Positions 59,478 to 64,000 of a DNA stretch of 64,000 nucleotides are shown here, piece after piece; position 1 is the first letter of the stretch; each line of letters opens with the position of its first letter. Source of the DNA: Kondoa malvinella (lineage: Eukaryota; Basidiomycota; Agaricostilbomycetes; Agaricostilbales; Kondoaceae); the NCBI GenBank assembly GCA_039545315.1, contig BCIM01000002.1:2518331-2582330 (forward strand), given 5' to 3'. The notes beneath the pieces are model-generated. The model was not told the DNA's origin and ran no database searches. It was given only the letters and a program-made list of their open reading frames with translations. Position numbers and translations under genes: made by a program.

Positions 59478-60050
59478 TATTCCTGACCATTGTGAACTCC
59501 CCTTGCAAACTCAGGTGTACTCTCGGTATGGATCGCTCAAGGCCAAAAACGAGTATATCGTCAACCCTTCAAATCATGGTTGTCGTACAAGCGCGATACG
59601 CTGTCTTCCTTTCGTCAGCCGGTTTTCCTGCTGCAACCGGAAAAGCGCTGTTTCTGGCGATGAATCACCTCGTCATACAGCCGGTATACCTTCTGCATCG
59701 CCATTCAAATCACCTGGGCCATCACCTCGGGCTCCTCGGGCTGTGCCGTCCTAAAGGTTATGATCCATTCCTCTTTGTTTTGGAAGCGGAAGGTGTATTA
59801 CCTCACATCATCTTTTCTTTCCTTTCACGCTCTCCGTTGGCTGAGTGGCTGCTTCTCGTTCGCCCCGGGTCATTTTGGAAACAGCTGTGATTTAGTGCAC
59901 AATCTCGGTACAGTCAGCATGAGCCCGCAACCATGACTGGTATTGCTATGTTACCGTTGTAGGACAGTTTCTGGTTGTGGTCCTCCTGTGCGGTGCTAGC
60001 ATCTAGTACTTTTAGCCAATCTGGAGCTTTCTTTCCTGCTCTATCCAAAC
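59478..60050. other. Intergenic, possible extra coding tail and promoter of NAS
   Basis: Open plus-strand frames continue to 59890 (one with VYSRYGSLKAKNEYIVNPSN), which could be an alternative 3' exon of the RPA70N-RING gene. The sequence from 59579 is the diverged partner of 58139. A CT-rich tract (60026-60045) directly precedes the nicotianamine synthase ATG. Confidence 0.35.
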
Positions 60051-61013
60051 ATGTTGCCCCCTCCAGCCAGCCCTTCCATCGCTCGTGACCTATGCAAAGA
60101 AGTTCTGTCCTTGGACAGGCTTGATCCTTCTCCCGAAGTGAACAAGACCCTCACTCGACTGGTTACTTTCTGTCTGGAAGCCCGCAACCAGCCTACAAAC
60201 AATCTCATTCGCGATCTGAAGAAAGAAGCTCCCGACTGCGATATCAACGGTGTGATTGAGCGCTGCTTGACTGCAGAGTATTGTATGGAGGTGTACTGGG
60301 CCAAGCGGATCGGCAATGGTGAAGCTAAAGTCGACGACTTTTGGTACTACAAAAACTACGGTCAGTGTTCAGCTTGAATTTCCTGGCATACCTGACTGTT
60401 GATCAGTTGACATTACCGACTATGAGACTGCGGCTCTGAAGTCATGCGGCTGTGATCTGGGCGATGGTTATTCTCATAAAGTCGCTTTTATTGGATCAGG
60501 CCCTCTTCCTCTTTCAGCTTTCCTTCTGGCTCAAAAATATCCCAACCTTGAAATCACAATGGTCGATCGAGAGGCTGAAGCTCACGAATTGGCCATGAAG
60601 TGGATGAAGCTCGTGGATCCAGCCGCTGCCGACCGCATGGATGTGCTGTTGCAAGACTTTGATCTTTGTACTCCAGCTGCATTCAAGCAATTTGATGTGG
60701 TCTATCTAGGTGTAAGTACATATCCAATGAACGAGCCAAGCTCATGCTATTGTTGTAGGCAAGCGTTGGAAGCGACGAACAGCGTCAGACTCACATCTCG
60801 GCCAAAGTCGTTTCTCTCCTACGCAAAAATGCATGGCTAGCTGTTCGGACGGTCGAAGGTGCCTGTGGACTGCTCTACCATCCTTTTCCACTTCATCTTC
60901 TGCATGCCGCGGGTCTCAAGAATGCTCAAACCTTTCCAGCGCCAGCCAGTATCGTCAACAATGTGCATTTGGGTCAGAAGCAGGGTGCGCTTGTAGCTGC
61001 GAGGCAGGCATAG
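60051..61013 (+). CDS. Nicotianamine synthase
   Basis: Makes nicotianamine from three S-adenosylmethionines; the product chelates Fe, Zn, Cu and Ni. 289 residues in three exons (60051-60360, 60407-60711, 60759-61013), all phases agreeing. N-terminal helical part: MLPPPASPSIARDLCKEVLS, CDINGVIERCLTAEYCMEVY and DDFWYYKNYVDITDYE (across intron 1). The SAM-binding Rossmann part: HKVAFIGSGPLPLSAFLLAQ, EITMVDREAEAHELAMKWMK, then FDVVYLGASVGSDEQ (across intron 2), KNAWLAVRTVEGACGLLYHP and SIVNNVHLGQKQGALVAARQ. These are all NAS family landmarks. Length is close to plant and fungal NAS. Probably cytosolic metal homeostasis. Confidence 0.93.
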
Positions 61014-61280
61014 ACATGACATAGCATTGCAAGGACCATGTACGCACAAAGCTTGACGAAAACTATCGAAACTGGATGTCAGTTGTTTGACGATTCGTTG
61101 ACCGATGTATTAACGATCAACGAGCATCTCAATTGGCATCGCTTCAAGCAGAGAGCGAGATGATCGTAATCCAGGATGTGTTTTGAAATTTTTCTTTTTA
61201 ATTTTGACTAGAAACATACAAGTGTTGGAGAACAAGAATATAGTTGTTTTTAGCGAATCTTGGTCTACCAGCCGATTTTC

Positions 61281-61375
61281 GGGGATGTAGCTCAGGGGTA
61301 GAGCGCTTGCTTAGCATCTTAAATCTGAACGGTTCAGCATGCATGAGGCCTTGGGTTCGGAATGTCACCCGATCA
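61281..61375 (+). pseudogene. Degenerate tRNA-Ala(AGC)-like sequence with an insertion
   Basis: The 5' half is a good tRNA-Ala: GGGGATGTAGCTCAGGGGTA, GAGC, then CTTGC-TTAGCAT with anticodon AGC. A 23-base insert (CTTAAATC ... CAGCAT) stands where an intron would be, followed by GCATGAGG, the expected 3' anticodon strand. The T arm (TTGGGTTCGGAATG) and the acceptor strand do not pair with the 5' half (expected CATCTCC is missing). So it is a pseudogene, or a tRNA whose 3' end has been replaced. Confidence 0.6.
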
Positions 61376-62102
61376 CTTCTCTAATCTGTTCTAATAATTC
61401 ATCCAACAGATTCCCAACCTCTCCACCACTTTTTGGCCTTTTGCCCGCTTTTTTGCAGGCGGATCCCAATTTTTGCCAGACTGCCCTTACACCAATAACA
61501 AGGGGGTCGTTGTCTCCATCCTAGCTATGAGAGGAGCAGGGTGGATTAAAGCGAGGCAAGCTTGAGTCTGACAGAAGTGGGAGATTACAACCGTTCTAGA
61601 ATACAGAGGGCATTTTCGAACACTTTCATCTCCTTACCAGTCTCCGCCTACCCTTATGATTGCCCTTCCAGCGATCAGCCGCTTGGTCTAGCTCCAGTGG
61701 AGATTTTCACAATTAGTGAATTGAAGTTGAATTCTACTCCTTTGCAGGTCGACCTGCGCGGCAACAAAAGGAAGGAAGGCTCGACTGTATCTATATCCCT
61801 GGCAAAAGACCTTTCATCCCCGCGCATGCGTTTGATCTCCCCGGACAAATTTATCGCTAGCGCCTGGCCCCGACCATTCTTTAAATTAGGTCAGCAGCAT
61901 AAAATATTTCATTACGTTGTAGCTTACTGTCGATGATTGATGAACAGTCAGCACTCTCCGACAATAGCGTGGCTTGCGCGTTCTAAATCAGTCTATGCGT
62001 CGCAATTACGAGACGGTATATGTACATCCAGTTCCCGAAAAGGATTTACCCTCTCTCGTACCCCTTGATCTCTTCCAGCACCAGAATCTACGCCCCATCG
62101 CA
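61376..62102. other. Intergenic, nothing recognised
   Basis: One 124-codon frame (61562-61936) lacks an ATG at its beginning and has no domain pattern. Homopolymer-rich stretches (CCACTTTTTGGCCTTTTGCCCGC-like) just follow the tRNA-like sequence. Confidence 0.4.
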
Positions 62103-62520
62103 ATGTCTTTTGTCCCATTCAAGCTCAGCATCTATCGTTTCGAGCCTCAGCCACCCTACGGGCGATACGGCCAGGCTATCTTCCCGCTGTCCATCACTGA
62201 GGACGTGTCTAATGGCGACCGTCTCTTCGCTTCAGTCGGTCCAGATGCATCGTATGTCGGATCGTCGCTGTTTCTGGAGCTTAATGCTGAACACATTCCA
62301 ATAGCGTCTCCTGGTACAAGTTGAAGGATGGCTTGTATGTGGGCTGGACCGACAAGACGTCTCAATTGGACTCAGGCATGTTATCTCCATTTGGTATCCT
62401 GCTTAGACTTACATGTGCACATCAGCACTCTCTTTTGCTGGCACCAACATGACACCACTTGGATCTTTATCGTTTCCCGAATCCGCTAGTAGTAGGATCG
62501 GTGGGAAAGGCAAGTTATAA
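62103..62520 (+). CDS. Small unknown protein, 104 residues
   Basis: Three exons (62103-62251, 62305-62375, 62426-62520) with consistent phases. Reads MSFVPFKLSIYRFEPQPPYG, AIFPLSITEDVSNGD, then VSWYKLKDGLYVGWTDKTSQ and ALSFAGTNMTPLGSL, ending GGKGKL. The second intron begins GC (CAG/GCATGT). Aromatic-rich and probably beta-stranded; no signal peptide. Function unknown. The phase agreement over two introns is the main evidence that it is real. Confidence 0.5.
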
Positions 62521-64000
62521 GACGTTGGCTATACGCTCTATCTCTAAGCCATGACAACAGTTGTCTACCGTACCATGCCATTGCAAGAGGTGGACAAATA
62601 CTTGGTCGCTGGTGTCATGTGCGCACATTTACAGCTTCTCTCGACTCCATTAATTATTCGGTGCAGTCTGGTTGACGGGCTTGGCCAAGTTGACCGTTGC
62701 CCTACTACTCACGGCGACGAAGATTAGCTGAGACCGACTCTACGGGAATTGCGTTCCTTTTTTATTAGTCTATGCTATGATATGAAATCACTCCTACTTG
62801 CTTCACAATTTGCCGATCCCTGCTGACAGTCGAGCTGAATGCCAGTAGACAACAAAGCGTACTCTCAATTCACCGACGAAACGTAGTACGATGAAAGCGA
62901 GATATACAGCGGTCAACTATTGCATCTGCGGGAACACGCTTTGAGCAAATGGTCGAGTAGTCGATGCAGCCCAAAAGAAAGACAGAGAAGCAGATCACGG
63001 AGCCGACTGCCCTTGTTGTTGAAAGAAGCACTGTGGGGCGTCAGATGTTACTCTACGCACAATGGATCGTTCACGCTTTGCCTTGCCCAGAAACACCATA
63101 GACACTTGTTTGCGGCACGCTCTTAGTGGTCCACACATTAGTTGGGTCTACAGATGCCTCACCTTCTATTGAGGTATCACCTATAGCCTTTCCGGAGTAA
63201 GCTACTGCTGCATTTGACAAAGAAGAGGGGAAGGATTGGCTTACCAGATGTTGCTCAAGCATACCTTCTCCAGCCTTAGGCTCATGAATGTCTATATTCA
63301 AGCTGCTTTTCTCTCTTCTTGCTAGTGAAATAGTAGTTTGGGTATATTTGTTGTAGGGCAAGTGGGTATTCTGTCTCGTGGGGGTATCATCTTGTTGAGC
63401 CGGTCGTTGGAGTGCAAGACGAATGTCTTTCTCTATCCGACAGTCATTGTGTTTAAAGTGTTCATGGTAGCTCTCCAAGATGCATTTTCTCTATATACCG
63501 CTCGCGCTGCTCTTAAGGAGCAAGGGCGCTTCGAGGTTCATTCTAGCAAGTTCCTCGCTCAATTCGAGTGAGGTCAAGTCCTGTCTTTACAGTGTTCTCA
63601 GGCTGTAGCTCTATCTTTATTCGCTCTACTGTCCTTTCCTGCTCGCTTCCTTTGCTTGTGAGAACCAGAGACTGCCGGAAACGCTGTGTTAAAGAAATGC
63701 ACAGTCTATCGAATACATGCAAGAGCTTGGCTCCTCTGCTTCGTTTCTGCGCTATCTCTATGACTAGCCCGTCGCAGCCTATCCATCTTATCCGTTTCCT
63801 AGTCTACTCTTCAATCCTAAAAGTACAAGAGAATCATTGAACTGAAGAAGGTTCAGCACCGAGACAAAGTCTGCTTGTCCTGTCTCCTCTATCTTACAGA
63901 GCCAGATCGTGGCCTGGAGCTAGCTTATGAGGTGCATTTCTAGCGCCTCACATCATGTCACACAACGCTCACTTTCTTGATATAGCCGCATCACTGAGAA
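62521..64000. other. No convincing gene (last 1.5 kb)
   Basis: Contains a 135-codon minus-strand frame (63071-63478) rich in Ser, Gln and Thr and some plus-strand frames (63338-63840) of low complexity. None shows a domain, membrane or splice pattern I would trust. It could hold the upstream region or small exons of a gene beyond the window. Confidence 0.4.

Noticed and set aside
61562..61936. 124-codon plus-strand frame
   Set aside because: Does not begin with ATG and has no protein-like pattern or consistent splicing to the small gene at 62103.
63071..63478. 135-codon minus-strand frame near the end of the window
   Set aside because: Ser/Gln/Thr-rich, no introns, no motif; could be chance. 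Left as unassigned sequence.

Overview
The window reads as nuclear DNA of a basidiomycete-type fungus. Nearly every gene is broken by several short introns (mostly about 40-65 bases, GT donors, CTNAC/TGAC-like branch points close to the AG). Genes lie on both strands with short gaps, and the gene set is eukaryotic and fungal (Rad7, Msh3, Spt3, Pol5, Med31, a TEA-domain factor, an arrestin-related adaptor). The species cannot be told from the window alone. Gene models below were made by reading frames across introns by eye; outer limits are firmer than individual splice sites.

Layout. 0-8.5 kb: a polysaccharide pyruvyl transferase-like Golgi enzyme (3' end outside the window), RAD7, a ubiquitin-conjugating E2, a broken F-box gene, the GYF-domain protein LIN1/CD2BP2 and a small unknown gene. 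8.7-18 kb: an O-fucosyltransferase-like type II membrane enzyme, an SLC35F6-type transporter, a TENA/heme-oxygenase-fold protein and a large arrestin-related protein. 19-27.6 kb: an unknown gene, glutamate 5-kinase PRO1, an alpha/beta hydrolase-like gene, another unknown gene and SPT3. 28-40 kb: a SET-domain protein, POL5, MSH3 and a TEA/ATTS transcription factor. 40.9-49.8 kb: a lysine/arginine-rich conserved protein, MED31, glutamyl-tRNA synthetase, a zinc alcohol dehydrogenase and an aquaporin.

49.6-55.4 kb is the unusual part: two 1283-bp arms in inverted orientation with no length difference, each carrying an intron-containing tRNA-Lys(CTT) gene, the 3' end of the aquaporin gene and the 5' end of a small unknown gene. 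They enclose 3.2 kb that holds a frameshifted F-box gene and a MYND-finger-like gene with frame problems. The geometry means the enclosed segment could invert without breaking the small gene that spans the inner junction. 56-62.5 kb: an old yellow enzyme of the YqjM-like class, a protein that joins an RPA70 N-terminal-type domain to a RING finger, a nicotianamine synthase, a degenerate tRNA-Ala-like sequence and a small unknown gene. No convincing gene was found in the last 1.5 kb.

Most genes are unrelated housekeeping functions: DNA repair (RAD7, MSH3), SAGA/Mediator transcription (SPT3, MED31), translation (GluRS, tRNA-Lys), proline synthesis and membrane traffic. I see no metabolic cluster, although two predicted Golgi-type sugar-modifying enzymes and a SLC35-family transporter lie within 12.5 kb of each other.
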